Notes: generated by a model from the letters alone, not told the origin. DNA of 64,000 nucleotides from Leptolyngbya sp. SIO1E4 (GCA_010672825.2 JAAHFU020000001.1:1-64000), one strand, 5' to 3'. Counted from the stretch's first letter, positions 27,130 to 37,950 are shown. A program made the numbers and translations.

Positions 27130-28740
27130 TTATTCTTCCAGCAGGTGACTGTGATAGCGCAACTGCTCATTAGGCAGATAAACCGTTGGCCTTAAGGTTT
27201 GGTGTTTTAGCTGAAATGAGCGTGTGATGTTGATTCGACTCAGGAAATCCAGATCATGGGAGATAACCCACAGGGCACTTTGATAGTCGTTTAGGGCTTC
27301 CACCATTTGATCGACGGTTGTCATGTCTAAATTGTTAATGGGTTCATCTAGAATCAACAGATCGATTTCTGAAATCGTAATCATTGCGATCGCTAATCGC
27401 ACCAACTCTCCACCGCTCAAGACAGACGCCACCTTATCAACATCGTCATTAAAAAATAGAAAATGACCCAGCTGTTGTCTTAATACCTGATAGTTGAGGG
27501 CAGGATTTGCCCGCTGCAGGTTTTGCAGCACCGTTTGGCTACGATCAATCAGCTCATAGCTTTGATCTAGATAAACCGTCCGCATATCTGCCAGTTGAAC
27601 ATCCCCCCCTTGCAACAAGGCGGGCGTAGACTCCAGCCCTAAAATTGCCTTGACCAGGCAAGATTTACCCGACCCGTTAATTCCTGAAATAGCAATGCGA
27701 TCGCAACTCGAAACCCGAAGCTCAATATCTTTGAGCAATAATCGGTCTTCGACCCAAAGATTGGCATGATTGACTTCAATTAAATTTCGATGTTTTTGGC
27801 TGTGCTCCTCTAGCTGAATGCTGGTGATCTTATGGGTTCTGACTTTTGTATCGGTGACTTTTTGCGAGGCCGCAGCGATCGCTTTGTCATGTTTAACTTT
27901 CAATTTCCCCGCCACGGCCTCAGATTTGCGCTTTAAATTCCCAGCCAGAATGCGAGGCATGCCCCCATTGAGAGCTTTCTGCCGCCCATTTCGAGATGAC
28001 TGGTGTGCCCGTTTTTGCTCGCTTAAAGCAGCTGCTTTCGTACGTTTAAAGACCTTTCGCGCGGCTTCGTGAGCTCTTGCTTTGGCGGCCGCTTCGAGTT
28101 GTTTTTGCGCCCGGTAGTCTGAGAAGTTACCTCCATACACCTGTAACCCTGCAGGGGTGAGTTCCCAAATCGTTTTAGCAACTTGATCTAGAAAGAATGG
28201 TTTGTGTGCAACAATCACAAACGCCCCCTGAAACTGGCAAAGCACCTGACTCAGAGTTTCTAGGGCCAGATAGTCCAGGTGATTTGTGGGCTCATCCAGC
28301 AATAAGAGATCGGGCGATTGGGATAAGCCAACAGCCAGAAATAGCTGAGTCAACTCACCACCGCTGAGAGTTTGCAGAGGCAACGATAAATCCAACGTTG
28401 TGTTGAATGTGGTTTCAAGCCTTTGCTCAATCTCCCACCACTCGTTAGAAATAGCACTGAGAAAATCGAGAACAGACTCTGACTGAATCGCTGCCCGAAT
28501 CGTGCTGATTTGCGGCAGATAGTATGTTGAACCGTTACAGGTTACTGACCCTTGAGCAGGCCGTATCTGCCCCACTAAAATCTTAAGCAGTGTCGACTTG
28601 CCGACTCCATTATCGCCCACTAAAGCAATCCGATCGTGGGGTTTCAGGCTGAGATGAATTCCTTGAAATAAAGTCTGCGTAGACTCTAGTTTGTAGCTTA
28701 AATTCTCAGCAATTAAGTAGGGCTGTCGCTGGGTAGACAT
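27130..28740 (-). CDS. ABC-F family ATPase
   Basis: Two ABC domains without membrane parts, the ABC-F layout of ribosome-associated translation factors and antibiotic-resistance proteins. First domain: GDNGVGKST, LSGGELTQ, LLLDEPTNHLD. Second: GINGSGKSC, LSGGELVR, LILDEPINNLD. The linker of about 100 residues is strongly basic and contains GGMPRILAGNLKRKSE, as in several ABC-F subgroups. ATG 28740 is chosen because AAGGAGGT lies just upstream; a TTG at 28770 would add ten residues that include the Shine-Dalgarno region itself. Whether it protects the ribosome from a drug or is a housekeeping factor cannot be told. Confidence 0.9.
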   Translation of the reverse strand: MSTQRQPYLIAENLSYKLESTQTLFQGIHLSLKPHDRIALVGDNGVGKSTLLKILVGQIRPAQGSVTCNGSTYYLPQISTIRAAIQSESVLDFLSAISNEWWEIEQRLETTFNTTLDLSLPLQTLSGGELTQLFLAVGLSQSPDLLLLDEPTNHLDYLALETLSQVLCQFQGAFVIVAHKPFFLDQVAKTIWELTPAGLQVYGGNFSDYRAQKQLEAAAKARAHEAARKVFKRTKAAALSEQKRAHQSSRNGRQKALNGGMPRILAGNLKRKSEAVAGKLKVKHDKAIAAASQKVTDTKVRTHKITSIQLEEHSQKHRNLIEVNHANLWVEDRLLLKDIELRVSSCDRIAISGINGSGKSCLVKAILGLESTPALLQGGDVQLADMRTVYLDQSYELIDRSQTVLQNLQRANPALNYQVLRQQLGHFLFFNDDVDKVASVLSGGELVRLAIAMITISEIDLLILDEPINNLDMTTVDQMVEALNDYQSALWVISHDLDFLSRINITRSFQLKHQTLRPTVYLPNEQLRYHSHLLEE

Positions 28741-29045
28741 CCAGTACCTCCTTGCACAATAACGTTGCAAAGTTAGGCTGCTGATATAGCAGCAATATTT
28801 AGGGGTTTAAAAAATTAGAAGGTTGAGATGCAGTTTGGCCCTCAGCAGGTCGTTCCTAACCGATACCTGACCAAAGGGTTGCCAAATCAGCCTGATTCCA
28901 ACAGCTGAACGGACACCTAAATCTGCAATCTATGTCAAATGCTACTTCATCTTTTTGTGGCTTGAAGTGTCTTGCACCAGGGTAGCGCAACCGCCCAGAC
29001 AACGTCCAGCGATCACAGTGCTCAATTAAAGCACCAGTTTTTATC

Positions 29046-30857
29046 CTAGCGCTGGCTAAGAGCCGCTTGCCGCTGTTGAATATCGGCAATTGTGGCATCT
29101 GGGATCGCCGCGATGAGCTGTTGAGTGTAAGGCTGTTGCGGTGAATTGTAGATGGCTTCCGCTGGGCCAATTTCTTCGATGTGCCCCTGGTTCATCACCA
29201 TGATGCGATCGCTGACAAACTTAACGACGCTGAGATCGTGGGAGATAAAAATGTAGGTGAGATTAAAGTCCTGCTGCAGGTCTTTCAGCAAGTTCAGCAC
29301 CTGGGCCTGCACAGAGACATCCAGCGCTGACACCGACTCATCGCAAATAATAAATTTCGGTTCGCAGGCCAGGGTACGCGCAATACAAATGCGCTGGCGT
29401 TGCCCCCCTGAAAATTCATGGGGCATGCGTCTGAGGGCATCGGCCTCTAACCCTACCCGCTCCAGTAAACTGGTGGCACGGGCCTGGCGCTCTGCCTCAC
29501 TGTCACCGAGACCGTGGATGCGCATGGGTTCAGTAATGGCTGCGCCAATGCTCTGGCGGGCGTCAAGGGAGCCATAGGGATTTTGAAACACAATCTGCAT
29601 TTCTCGTCGTAGCTGACGCATCTCCGCTGGGGTCAGATCGAGTACTGAGCGCCCCTCAAAGTGAATCATGCCTGAGGTGGGCTCAATCAGACGTAGCAAA
29701 CAGCGACTGAGGGTTGACTTACCACAGCCCGACTCGCCAACTAGCCCCAGCGTCTCACCTGGATAGACATCAAAACTGACGGTATCGACTGCTCGCAGTT
29801 CAGTTCTGGCCCCAAAAAAGCCCTGCCGCATGGGAAACGCCTTAATCAAGTTTTGCACCTGTAGCAAGGGAGGGTGTTGCAACAACCCCTGGCGATGCTG
29901 CTCAATTTCCTGGGGGCTGACCTCGGCCAGCAGTTCTGCTTTTTCCGCCGCTGTCCGCACCTTGGCCACTACCTGCACAGCCTGACCATTTTCAGCCGAG
30001 CGCGTTTCCATAAAGTCACTCACGGTGGGGAGCCGTCGCAGCTGCTGTTGGGGTCGGGGCCGACAGTTCAACAACCCCTGGGTGTATGGATGTTGCGGGT
30101 TGGCAAAGAGGTCATAGACGGGGGCAATTTCAACCAGGTCGCCCTTATACATGACTGCGACGCGATCGGCAATTTCTGAGACGACGCCCATATCATGGGT
30201 AATGAAGACGGTGGCAGTGCCCCGCGCCACCTGCAAGTCTCGCAGCAGATCTAGGATAGTGGCCTGAATGGTGACATCCAGCGCAGTGGTGGGTTCATCG
30301 GCAATGAGCACCGCTGGGTTACCGGCCAGGGCGATCGCGATCATGACCCGCTGCTGCTGGCCGCCAGAGAGCTGATGAGGATAGCGGCCTAAAATCTCCT
30401 GGGGATGAGGCAGCTTAACTTCCTCAAAGAGTTCTATGGCCTTAGCTCTCGCGGCTTTGGCAGTCAACTCCTGATGCAGTCGCAGGGCTTCCACCAGCTG
30501 ATCGCCACAGGTATACACCGGGTTAAGCGAGGTCAGCGGTTCCTGAAAAATCATGGAAATTAGCTTGCCCCGATACTGCCGCCGCGCTTCCCGTGATAGC
30601 GTGAGCAAATCAACCGGGTCGGCATCAGGGTGATTCGGATCGCGAAACCAAATTTCACCCGACAACTCAACCCCCTGCCCCAGCAGCCCAATGAGGGCTA
30701 GCGACGTTACAGACTTGCCGGATCCAGACTCACCGACCAGACCTAATGTCTCCCCAGACGCGAGCGCAAATGACACCGCTTTAACCGCTCGCACCGGCCC
30801 CGATTTGGTCGGAAACGTCACAGAGAGGTTGCGAACATCAAGGATGGGAAAAGGCAT
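29046..30857 (-). CDS. Peptide/glutathione ABC importer, fused double ATPase
   Basis: Two OppD- and OppF-type ATPases in one chain (DppD-DppF fusion, like GsiA). First half: [28 protein letters not shown]. Second half: [28 protein letters not shown]; here the usual Pro of DEP is Ser, as in many OppF proteins. Oligopeptide-family C-terminal extensions ([11 protein letters not shown] and [12 protein letters not shown]) are visible after each half. Start placed at ATG 30857 (MPFPILDV); the frame is open to 30941. It is divergent from the cognate binding protein and permease genes. Confidence 0.93.
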   Translation of the reverse strand: MPFPILDVRNLSVTFPTKSGPVRAVKAVSFALASGETLGLVGESGSGKSVTSLALIGLLGQGVELSGEIWFRDPNHPDADPVDLLTLSREARRQYRGKLISMIFQEPLTSLNPVYTCGDQLVEALRLHQELTAKAARAKAIELFEEVKLPHPQEILGRYPHQLSGGQQQRVMIAIALAGNPAVLIADEPTTALDVTIQATILDLLRDLQVARGTATVFITHDMGVVSEIADRVAVMYKGDLVEIAPVYDLFANPQHPYTQGLLNCRPRPQQQLRRLPTVSDFMETRSAENGQAVQVVAKVRTAAEKAELLAEVSPQEIEQHRQGLLQHPPLLQVQNLIKAFPMRQGFFGARTELRAVDTVSFDVYPGETLGLVGESGCGKSTLSRCLLRLIEPTSGMIHFEGRSVLDLTPAEMRQLRREMQIVFQNPYGSLDARQSIGAAITEPMRIHGLGDSEAERQARATSLLERVGLEADALRRMPHEFSGGQRQRICIARTLACEPKFIICDESVSALDVSVQAQVLNLLKDLQQDFNLTYIFISHDLSVVKFVSDRIMVMNQGHIEEIGPAEAIYNSPQQPYTQQLIAAIPDATIADIQQRQAALSQR

Positions 30858-31579
30858 TGGGGATACCCGGTTAACGATCAAATCTTCTGACAAGAACCTG
30901 GTGAGGTATTTTTCTGCAGGACTTCTGCAGCGATTAAACACTGCCTAATATTACCTAAAAAGTGCGAATACAGGCGCAACAGATGTTACCAGATAACGAG
31001 CAATCATAAAGATAAACCTACTATTCCTGGAGCGATCTAGCATTTTGTGATGTCCCCTAAATTGATCTCCAAAACATAAATATTTTTTATCTAGAAGAAT
31101 CTATATGAAGTCAATAGACGTTACCGTCGAAGGCGATCGCGCAGCATAAAAATTCTGGGGCAAGCCCTGAGACTTATGCGCATCTAGCGCCAACCTTGAC
31201 AACCTTAATTGTCTGCTAGCTCCAGCAGATCGCGCTAAAGACGACCTATTCCGCTGAGATGAAACCTAGTAGCGGCAATACTTTCACTGGCTTGTACTAA
31301 TACACTATCTAAACATTTTTTCAAAGCTTGCCACCCCAACACAGGGTAAAGTACACCTCCTGGCAAACTCTTAAGAAAAGCTCAAGACATCCCTTTTAGG
31401 CCCAGCCAGCATCAGGAGATACCGCCCCGGCTCCACTGAGAAGAGCGGCAAGAAATAGAACGAGATGTATTCCTTTACTCACTTTTTTGTACGAAGATTC
31501 ATGTAGGTTTTGGACATTTGATTGAGGCGCTTGGTAGAGTGCCATTCAACCTATTTTTTGCACATCAGGAGTTGAGTAT
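30858..31579. other. Intergenic region between divergent importer genes
   Basis: 722 bp between the ATPase and binding-protein genes, AT-rich in the middle (31020-31120). It must contain both promoters. A TTGACA occurs near 31196 but has no good -10 at normal spacing. I see no gene and no strong palindrome. Confidence 0.4.
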
Positions 31580-33256
31580 ATGCGCAACCGAGGGTTTTTC
31601 CGGCAGCGGTTTCGACGAGTTTTTTTAGCCTTATTTGCGCTGACCTTAGCGTTGGTTCTCGCTAACTGCGGCGGTTCTTCCCCAGAGGGAGCGGGCGATG
31701 CGCCTTCCGCCGATGAGGCAGCAGCTCCGGCAGAAACAGGAGCGTTGGTGTTTGGCTCAGGGGGTCAGCCGGTTAACCTCACGCCAGGCAACGTGACCGA
31801 TGGCAACTCTCTCTATGTGCAGCAGCAAATTTACAACTACCTGATTGAGGATGAAGCCGGCACAACCGATCTCATCCCTGCCTTAGCCACTGAGTGGAGC
31901 GCCTCTGAAGATGGTTTGACGTGGACGTTTCTGCTGCGCGAAGGGGTCAAGTTTCACGACGGCACCGACTTTAACGCCGACGCGGTTGTGTTTAATGTCA
32001 ACCGCTGGTGGGATCCAGACTTTGAATATGGTTACCGGGCCGAGGGCAATCTCTATGAGATTTGGACTGATCTTTTTGGCGGCTTCAAAGGCGATGAGGC
32101 CTCTACTCTGGTTGATGTGCGAGCAGTGGATGATCTGACCGTAGAGTTTGAATTGGCAGAACCGTTTGCAGCCTTTCCGGCGGCAGTTTCATCGGCCTAC
32201 TTTGGCATCGGCAGCCCCACGGCCATGCAAGAAGCTGGCGCAAACTATGGGACGCCGTCTGGAGTAGCAGTGGGGACTGGCCCCTTTATGTTTGAAGAGT
32301 GGCGCAGTGGCGATCGCATCACCCTCTCTAAGTTTGATGACTATTGGAAAGAAGGGTTGCCCAACAGCGAGCAGTTGGTGATTAGTTTTGTGGAAGACCC
32401 CGCGGCTCGCCTCGCACAGCTACGGGCCGGAACGCTGGACTTCACGGTGGATCTCACCCCGGATCAGCTGCCTGAAATTGAGTCGGATCCAAACCTAGAA
32501 GCTGTTTTCCGACCCTCGTTTAATGTAGGGTATTTGGCCCTCAACCCCAGCTATGAGCCTCTGGCTTCGGTAGAAGTGCGCCAGGCCATTGCCCAAGCAA
32601 TTAATAAAGCCGACATTGTCGAGGCTTTTTGGGGAGATTTGGGGGTAACCGACGGTCACTTTGTGCCCCCCTCTCTGGAAAACTACACCAGCGATGAGGT
32701 GAGTGACTATGCGTACGATCCGGAAGCAGCCCAAGCCGCGATCGCAGCGGCAGGCTACCCAGATGGCTTTGCCCTAGACCTGTGGTACATGCCGGTAAGT
32801 CGCCCTTATTTCCCCAACCCGAAGCCCATTGCAGAGGCCTTTTCTGCTGAACTCAGCCAAATTGGGATTCGGGTCAATTTGCAAACGAAAGACTGGGGCG
32901 CCTATTTAGAAGATCGCAACACCGCCCCCGGATTCCAGTCCTTCATGCTGGGCTGGACAGGGGACTACGGAGATCCCGACAACTTCCTCTATGCTCACTT
33001 TGGCCCGGGTGCCACTCAAGATTTGGGAGATTACCAAAATCCTGAGCTGTTTGACCTGTTGAACCAGGCGCGGGTTGCCAGTGAGCAGAGTGAGCGAGAG
33101 GCGCTCTACCAACAGATCGATACGCTGCTGTTTGAAGAAGCGCTGCGGATTCCGATTGTGCATTCTCAGCCCCTGCTGGCCAAACGAACCGGGGTTGAAG
33201 GGTGGGTACCCAGCCCGCTGGCGAACGAAGACTTTACTGAAGTTGAGAAGATGTAA
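31580..33256 (+). CDS. Peptide ABC transporter substrate-binding lipoprotein
   Basis: Family 5 extracytoplasmic solute-binding protein (DppA/OppA/GsiB type), 558 residues. The signal peptide ends in lipobox LANC with Cys30 as lipid-attachment site, so it is tethered in the periplasm. The signature region WTFLLREGVKFHDGTDFNADAV is near residue 110. The ribosome-binding site CAGGAG lies 8 bp before ATG 31580. The permease gene follows after 11 bp, and the fused ATPase is divergent upstream. Substrate (dipeptide, oligopeptide, glutathione, nickel) is unresolved. Confidence 0.95.
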   Translation: MRNRGFFRQRFRRVFLALFALTLALVLANCGGSSPEGAGDAPSADEAAAPAETGALVFGSGGQPVNLTPGNVTDGNSLYVQQQIYNYLIEDEAGTTDLIPALATEWSASEDGLTWTFLLREGVKFHDGTDFNADAVVFNVNRWWDPDFEYGYRAEGNLYEIWTDLFGGFKGDEASTLVDVRAVDDLTVEFELAEPFAAFPAAVSSAYFGIGSPTAMQEAGANYGTPSGVAVGTGPFMFEEWRSGDRITLSKFDDYWKEGLPNSEQLVISFVEDPAARLAQLRAGTLDFTVDLTPDQLPEIESDPNLEAVFRPSFNVGYLALNPSYEPLASVEVRQAIAQAINKADIVEAFWGDLGVTDGHFVPPSLENYTSDEVSDYAYDPEAAQAAIAAAGYPDGFALDLWYMPVSRPYFPNPKPIAEAFSAELSQIGIRVNLQTKDWGAYLEDRNTAPGFQSFMLGWTGDYGDPDNFLYAHFGPGATQDLGDYQNPELFDLLNQARVASEQSEREALYQQIDTLLFEEALRIPIVHSQPLLAKRTGVEGWVPSPLANEDFTEVEKM

Positions 33257-33267
33257 TTAGGGGTCCC

Positions 33268-34278
33268 GTGGGCAGATACATTCTTAGACGTTTGTTTCAG
33301 CTAGTCCCCGTTTTGCTGGGTATTTCACTCCTTGTGTTTGCCTTTTTACACCTGATTCCGGGGGATCCGGCGGTAACGCTGCTGGGAGATCGCGCCACCC
33401 CCGATCAGGTAGCAGCATTGCGGGAGCGGATGGGCCTCAATGAGCCCTTGCCGCTGCAGTATCTCTCTTTTCTGGGGAATCTGCTGACGTTTAACTTAGG
33501 CACCAGCATTTTTACCGGTGTCCCGATCTGGGATGAGATTAAGCTGCGCTGGCCGGCAACCTTTGAACTCTCAGTGGTAGCAATGGTGATTGCCCTGGTG
33601 CTGGGTATCCCAGCAGGGGTCATTGCTGCCGTGCGCAAAAACAGCCTGGTCGACAACCTGACCATGAGCGGCTCCCTTCTGGGGGTATCGATGCCGGTTT
33701 ACTGGTTAGGGCTGTTGCTGGTTTACCTGTTTGCGGTCAATTTGCAGTGGTTACCGCCCAGTGGGCGCATTGGGGTCGATGTGGGCTACACTTTTGAGCC
33801 CATTACTGGCTTTTTTATTTTTGATGCGCTCATTCAGGGGAACTTTCAGGCTCTGCAAAATATTCTGTCTCACTTGGTTCTACCAGCGGTGACGCTGAGT
33901 ACGATTCCGCTGGCAATTTTGGCACGAATTACCCGCAGCGCCATGCTAGAGGTGCTTTCGCAAGACTACATTCGTACTGCCCGGGCAAAAGGACTGCTGG
34001 AATTTTGGGTAATCGGCAAACACGCACTCAAAAATGCCATGTTGCCGGTAGTGACAATTGTGGGGCTAGAGTTTGGCACACTGTTGGGCGGTGCGATTCT
34101 CACAGAAACGATTTTCTCCTGGCCAGGTATTGGCAAATGGATCTATGAGGGAATCTTGCAGCGCGATTATCCAGTGGTGCAGGGGGGTGTCGTGTTTGTG
34201 GCGTTTGTGTTTGTACTGGTCAATCTGATTGTCGATATTTCCTACGCACTGTTAGATCCCAGGATTCAATACAAATAA
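33268..34278 (+). CDS. Peptide ABC transporter permease, DppB type
   Basis: Inner-membrane permease of 336 residues starting with GTG 33268. Six helices; the N-terminal MGRYILRRLFQLVPVLLGIS and HLIPGDPA motifs are typical of DppB/GsiC. The cytoplasmic coupling loop is the EAA-like RTARAKGLLEFWVIGKHALKNA. Normally a DppC gene follows directly. Here the next gene is an unrelated convergent dioxygenase, and the only DppC-type gene in the window is at 50027. Confidence 0.95.
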   Translation: MGRYILRRLFQLVPVLLGISLLVFAFLHLIPGDPAVTLLGDRATPDQVAALRERMGLNEPLPLQYLSFLGNLLTFNLGTSIFTGVPIWDEIKLRWPATFELSVVAMVIALVLGIPAGVIAAVRKNSLVDNLTMSGSLLGVSMPVYWLGLLLVYLFAVNLQWLPPSGRIGVDVGYTFEPITGFFIFDALIQGNFQALQNILSHLVLPAVTLSTIPLAILARITRSAMLEVLSQDYIRTARAKGLLEFWVIGKHALKNAMLPVVTIVGLEFGTLLGGAILTETIFSWPGIGKWIYEGILQRDYPVVQGGVVFVAFVFVLVNLIVDISYALLDPRIQYK

Positions 34279-34374
34279 CCAGACCGCTTCATATCCTCAT
34301 TGAAGTTTTCGAGCCCCGATCCGCGCTCTGGGCAGGGTAGTTTCTCTGGAGAGAGAACAGAACGGGGCGCTGCC

Positions 34375-35016
34375 TCACGCTGCTTCAGTTTCCAGAACGA
34401 AGTTAAAGGTCGCCTGTTTGCCTTCAGCCCCCTCGCGAACTGACATCAGTAACTCTGGCTGAAACAAGAAATCGTCTTGGTTCAAGGGTTCTTCGGGGAA
34501 ATAGAGCTGCGTCGTGAGGCCAGTTTTATCAGAGTCTCGCACTCTGACATGAAAATGGCGGGTGCGACCGGGGTAGACACCTGGCACGATCGTTTCCAGG
34601 CTGTAGCGACCTTCTGCATCTGTAAACTGGTGACCTCGCAAGGTGTAGCCGCTGTTGTCATACTCACCTCGATCATTGGCGTGCCAAAAATCTACCCGGG
34701 CATTTGCAATGGGTGTGCAGTTTGATGACAGCACCTGGCCGGTCACAATAATGCGGGTTCCTGTAATGCCAGGCTCTAGCAAAGAGGTGCGCTCTGGTGA
34801 ATTTGGGGTGTAAAAAGGTCCTGCTGTTTGAGACGGGGTCGAACCGCCATCATCACAGGCGGGGGTGGGCGGCAATCTTTGGGCTTGAGAGGGTTGACTC
34901 GCAGCATTCAGAGCCTGACGAGGACCCCCTTGGCGACACGTCACCAACACAAACGACGCTAGCATCGGGGGGGCCATCCGCAAAAAAGCGCGACGGCTCG
35001 ACCATGACCTTGGCAT
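34375..35016 (-). CDS. Intradiol ring-cleavage dioxygenase-like exported protein
   Basis: Protein of 213 residues with a twin-arginine-like start (SSRRAFLRM) and a possible lipobox (LVTC at about residue 27), so exported folded and perhaps lipidated. The rest is the protocatechuate 3,4-dioxygenase C-terminal fold: TAGPFYTPNSPERTSLLEPG, ANARVDFWHANDRGEYD, then TIVPGVYPGRTRHFHVRV with Tyr and the His-x-His iron ligands. Such exported cyanobacterial and actinobacterial homologues are of unknown substrate. Converges with the permease gene; P450 lies upstream on the same strand. Confidence 0.85.
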   Translation of the reverse strand: MPRSWSSRRAFLRMAPPMLASFVLVTCRQGGPRQALNAASQPSQAQRLPPTPACDDGGSTPSQTAGPFYTPNSPERTSLLEPGITGTRIIVTGQVLSSNCTPIANARVDFWHANDRGEYDNSGYTLRGHQFTDAEGRYSLETIVPGVYPGRTRHFHVRVRDSDKTGLTTQLYFPEEPLNQDDFLFQPELLMSVREGAEGKQATFNFVLETEAA

Positions 35017-35074
35017 AAGTTTTCACTCTCTCATTGAGATGCGTGTTCTCCGACACTGTCTTTCATCCTCCGAC

Positions 35075-35170
35075 TGTAGCCTTGTCCAGTTGAGTCCAAT
35101 ACATCTGGGTCAAGACAGGGGCTAGGGTTCGGGGTCTAGGGTGTACTTAAACAGCCTGCATACCGCTATA
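35075..35170 (-). repeat. Heptamer-core dispersed repeat, copy C
   Basis: Minus orientation: TGTAGCC to CCGCTATA, core GGGGTCTAGGGT. Lies between the dioxygenase-like gene and P450. Confidence 0.85.
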
Positions 35171-35209
35171 AGTCGCTCTGTTCGCTTACCTGGCTCCACG
35201 GTATGGGAG

Positions 35210-36631
35210 CTAACGGTGAACTCTAGACTTCACCCGAAGTTTCATAGAAGCAGGGGGCGCAAGGGTTATGCCTCGTCGGGCTGGTTGCAGGGGTCGGGGT
35301 CGGGGAAGCTCTAGTTCAAACTGCTGTAGTAGCGTTGCAATCCCTAACTTGAGCTCCATCATCGCTAAGGCTGAGCCCACGCAGCGTCGATGGCCGCCGC
35401 CAAAGGGCAAATACTCGTGGGGGGCATATTGGCGTTCTAAAAATCGCTCGGGGCGAAACTGCTTGGGCTCAGGGTAAATATCTGGACGTTGGTGAATGAT
35501 GTAAGTGGCTGGCATGAGGGCAGTTCCTGCCACAAAGGAATACCCCATGAGTGTCATCGGTTCACGTAATATCCGCACAAATGCAGTCGGTGTAATCGGA
35601 TAAATCCGCAGCGATTCTTGGCATACGGCAGTCAGATATGGCAGCTGAGCGATCGCCATCGGGTCAGGGTTAGGGCCAAGCTCAGCCAATTCAGCTCGGA
35701 GTTTTTGCTGTACCTCAGGCAAATAGTGAATCCAGTAAAGCATCCAAACCAGCGCTGAAGCCGTAGTTTCATGCCCAGCCAGCAACAGGGTGACGAGTTC
35801 GTCGTGGAGTTCCGCATCGCTCATGGCCTCACCCGCCTCATCTCTGGCCTGCAGGAGTAGCGTCAGAATGTCCGTTCGTTCTTCTGGATTTGCTCCCGGT
35901 TGCGCCAAGCTTTGACGGCGATCGCGAATTTCAGCATACAGTAGCTGTCGTATCTCTTCCCGCTGGCGAATAAATCGGCCCCAGGGACTCCAAGGCCCCC
36001 AATCTTTTTGCAAACTTGAGAAAAACAAAAAGCTGGAACTAATCGGATAGGCAAACGAGTCGAGCATTGTGCTCATCAGCCCTTGGAGTTTCGATAAGCG
36101 CTCCCCTTCTTGCAGGCCAAAAACAGCCCGGAGAATGACCCCCAAAGTTAAGTCTTGCATCGGTGGACGGGCGACAATCACCTGGCCTGGTCGCCAAGAA
36201 GCACTCACCTGGCGCGTGATGTCGCAGATAAGCTTCGCATAGACCCGCAAGCGATCGCCATGGAAAGGCGGCATCAGCAGTTTTCGCTGTCGCTGGTGAG
36301 GTTCACCATCCAGCAGCAAGATAGAATGCTCTCCCACCATCGTCTGGAGAATCCCGTTGCCTTGCCCTGTAGTGACCTGAGCATCATTGAGCATGAAGAT
36401 TTCCCGCACCACATCGGGCTCCCCCACATAGATGAGGGGAGGGCTGCTTTCACCACCAATCTTGAACATGAAGCCGTAGCGCCGGACGTTATCGTCCATA
36501 TATGCCGTCGGCTTCAAAATCATGCGGAAAAGGCGCAGCGTACGTCGTAATCCCTTAGCTTTAGGCCCATCTAGTTGTCGATAGTTAGGAGCATTGGATG
36601 GCGTAGCCGTCTCTGCAGCTTGAGTTGTCAT
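35210..36631 (-). CDS. Cytochrome P450 (CYP110-like)
   Basis: Haem-thiolate mono-oxygenase of 473 residues. I-helix AGHETTAS, K-helix ExxR in ESLRIYP, PERF motif FRPERFLE and the cysteine loop FGGGHRRCVG are all intact. The N-terminus (LRRTLRLFRMILKPTAYMDD) resembles the CYP110 group common in filamentous cyanobacteria, which oxidise fatty acids, alkanes or terpenes. No ferredoxin or reductase gene is adjacent. Target unknown; assignment to CYP110 is by eye. Confidence 0.93.
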   Translation of the reverse strand: MTTQAAETATPSNAPNYRQLDGPKAKGLRRTLRLFRMILKPTAYMDDNVRRYGFMFKIGGESSPPLIYVGEPDVVREIFMLNDAQVTTGQGNGILQTMVGEHSILLLDGEPHQRQRKLLMPPFHGDRLRVYAKLICDITRQVSASWRPGQVIVARPPMQDLTLGVILRAVFGLQEGERLSKLQGLMSTMLDSFAYPISSSFLFFSSLQKDWGPWSPWGRFIRQREEIRQLLYAEIRDRRQSLAQPGANPEERTDILTLLLQARDEAGEAMSDAELHDELVTLLLAGHETTASALVWMLYWIHYLPEVQQKLRAELAELGPNPDPMAIAQLPYLTAVCQESLRIYPITPTAFVRILREPMTLMGYSFVAGTALMPATYIIHQRPDIYPEPKQFRPERFLERQYAPHEYLPFGGGHRRCVGSALAMMELKLGIATLLQQFELELPRPRPLQPARRGITLAPPASMKLRVKSRVHR

Positions 36632-37251
36632 TGCGCTCTATCCAAGGTGAAGGAAGGGTGATCCTAGCGTTATGCCTTGATGATAGATGAGCAGATAATT
36701 GTTTGCAGAGAGCGCGATGGGCGATGATCCAATGCTTCGCGACAGACGATCGCGTGATCAGAGCGGAAAAACTACCCGCATCCACTACGGCAACCAATTC
36801 AGAAACACCGTCCTAGAGACCCATCGGTATGGCCCTTCATCCTTATCAATTATTGCAGAAGAGCAAAGGTGTTTTAACTCAAGCAGCTTTTATATTTTAA
36901 AGGCAATAATAGGGATATCGAAACAACCGCTGTTCATCATGAATTGAAGCGGGTAAATCAGTGTATTCACCCGTGTATACAGCGTTTCTCACTCTGATGA
37001 AGTACTCGCCTTAGACCTCAAACCCCAGACCCTAGACCCTATTGCGACCAGGATGTACCTCACTCAGCTAAAAAAGGCTGTATAGGCTCTATAAAGAAAC
37101 GAATGATTGGTGAACGCTCACTGTTTTCAATCACAGAATATCCATCATCAATCTTGGATTTGAACGCCCAAAAGTCATTCAAGTACAAGCATTTTCAATC
37201 TGAGTAAACTGCACGCTTAAAGAACCGTCGTTGGAATTGGAGTTGAAAAAC
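36632..37251. other. Intergenic region between P450 and molybdenum hydroxylase operon
   Basis: 620 bp containing diverged repeat copy D (36976-37084). Otherwise I see only short frames without support. It should hold the operon promoter, not identified. Confidence 0.4.
36976..37084 (+). repeat. Heptamer-core dispersed repeat, copy D (diverged)
   Basis: Begins TATACAGCG and ends GGCTGTATA. The core near 37010-37041 is a drifted run of CCCCAGA, CCCTAGA and CCCTATT units followed by the conserved GGATGTAC. Confidence 0.7.
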
Positions 37252-37950
37252 GTGACAGAAGAAAAAAACCTGTCATCAAAACAGAAATCTCGACGTAAGT
37301 TTTTAGGGCGATCGCTCACAGCCGCTGGCGCGGCGATCGCGGCTCCATCCTTACTAAATGCCTGTCAAAATCGTAATGTTCCAGAATCTGATACGGAGTT
37401 ATCTGACGGTGAAATTGCCCTGGAACTCAACATAAACGGGCAGTTGCAAACCCTCGCGATTGAACCCCGGGTAACCTTATTAGACGCGCTGCGAGAAACA
37501 TTAGGGCTCACAGGCAGCAAAAAAGGGTGCGACCACGGCCAATGTGGCGCGTGTACCGTGTTAATTGACAACCAAAGAGTTTATTCATGCCTGACGTTAG
37601 CCGTCATGCATGACGGGAAGGAAATTACCACCATCGAAGGGTTGGCCAACGGCGATACTTTACACCCCGTCCAAACGGCGTTTATTGATAATGACGGCTT
37701 TCAGTGCGGGTACTGCACGCCAGGACAAATATGCGCTTCGGTTGCGTTGTTAGACGAAGTTAACAACGGTGCGGTCAGCTATGTCACCCCCGATCTCAAT
37801 AGCCCGCCCCAGCTCGCAACCCTTTCAGAAGCCGAAATCAAAGAACGGCTGAGTGGCAACCTGTGTCGCTGCAGTGCTTACAACGGCATCGTCGCAGCCG
37901 TTCAGCAAGTCACTGGGCAAACGCCACCCTCACCGGCTGCATCAGTTTAG
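37252..37950 (+). CDS. Molybdenum hydroxylase 2Fe-2S subunit, Tat-exported (PaoA-like)
   Basis: Small iron-sulphur subunit of an aldehyde or xanthine-type oxidoreductase. The Tat signal RRKFLGRS is followed by a hydrophobic stretch ending in LLNAC. The plant-type ferredoxin cluster motif CDHGQCGACTV and the second cluster motifs CGYCTPGQ and CRCSAY are complete. GTG 37252 is preferred because TTGGAG lies 9 bp before it; a TTG at 37231 would add seven residues. The signal on this subunit would carry the folded trimer to the periplasm, as in E. coli PaoABC (YagTSR). Confidence 0.92.
   Translation: MTEEKNLSSKQKSRRKFLGRSLTAAGAAIAAPSLLNACQNRNVPESDTELSDGEIALELNINGQLQTLAIEPRVTLLDALRETLGLTGSKKGCDHGQCGACTVLIDNQRVYSCLTLAVMHDGKEITTIEGLANGDTLHPVQTAFIDNDGFQCGYCTPGQICASVALLDEVNNGAVSYVTPDLNSPPQLATLSEAEIKERLSGNLCRCSAYNGIVAAVQQVTGQTPPSPAASV

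Noticed and set aside
28856-29170. 104-codon minus-strand frame after the fused ATPase
   Set aside because: Overlaps the conserved end of the ATPase in another frame; no start signal or similarity.
34300-34374. Possible bidirectional terminator between the DppB-type permease and the dioxygenase-like gene
   Set aside because: G/C-rich but I could not find a clean stem followed by a T-run.
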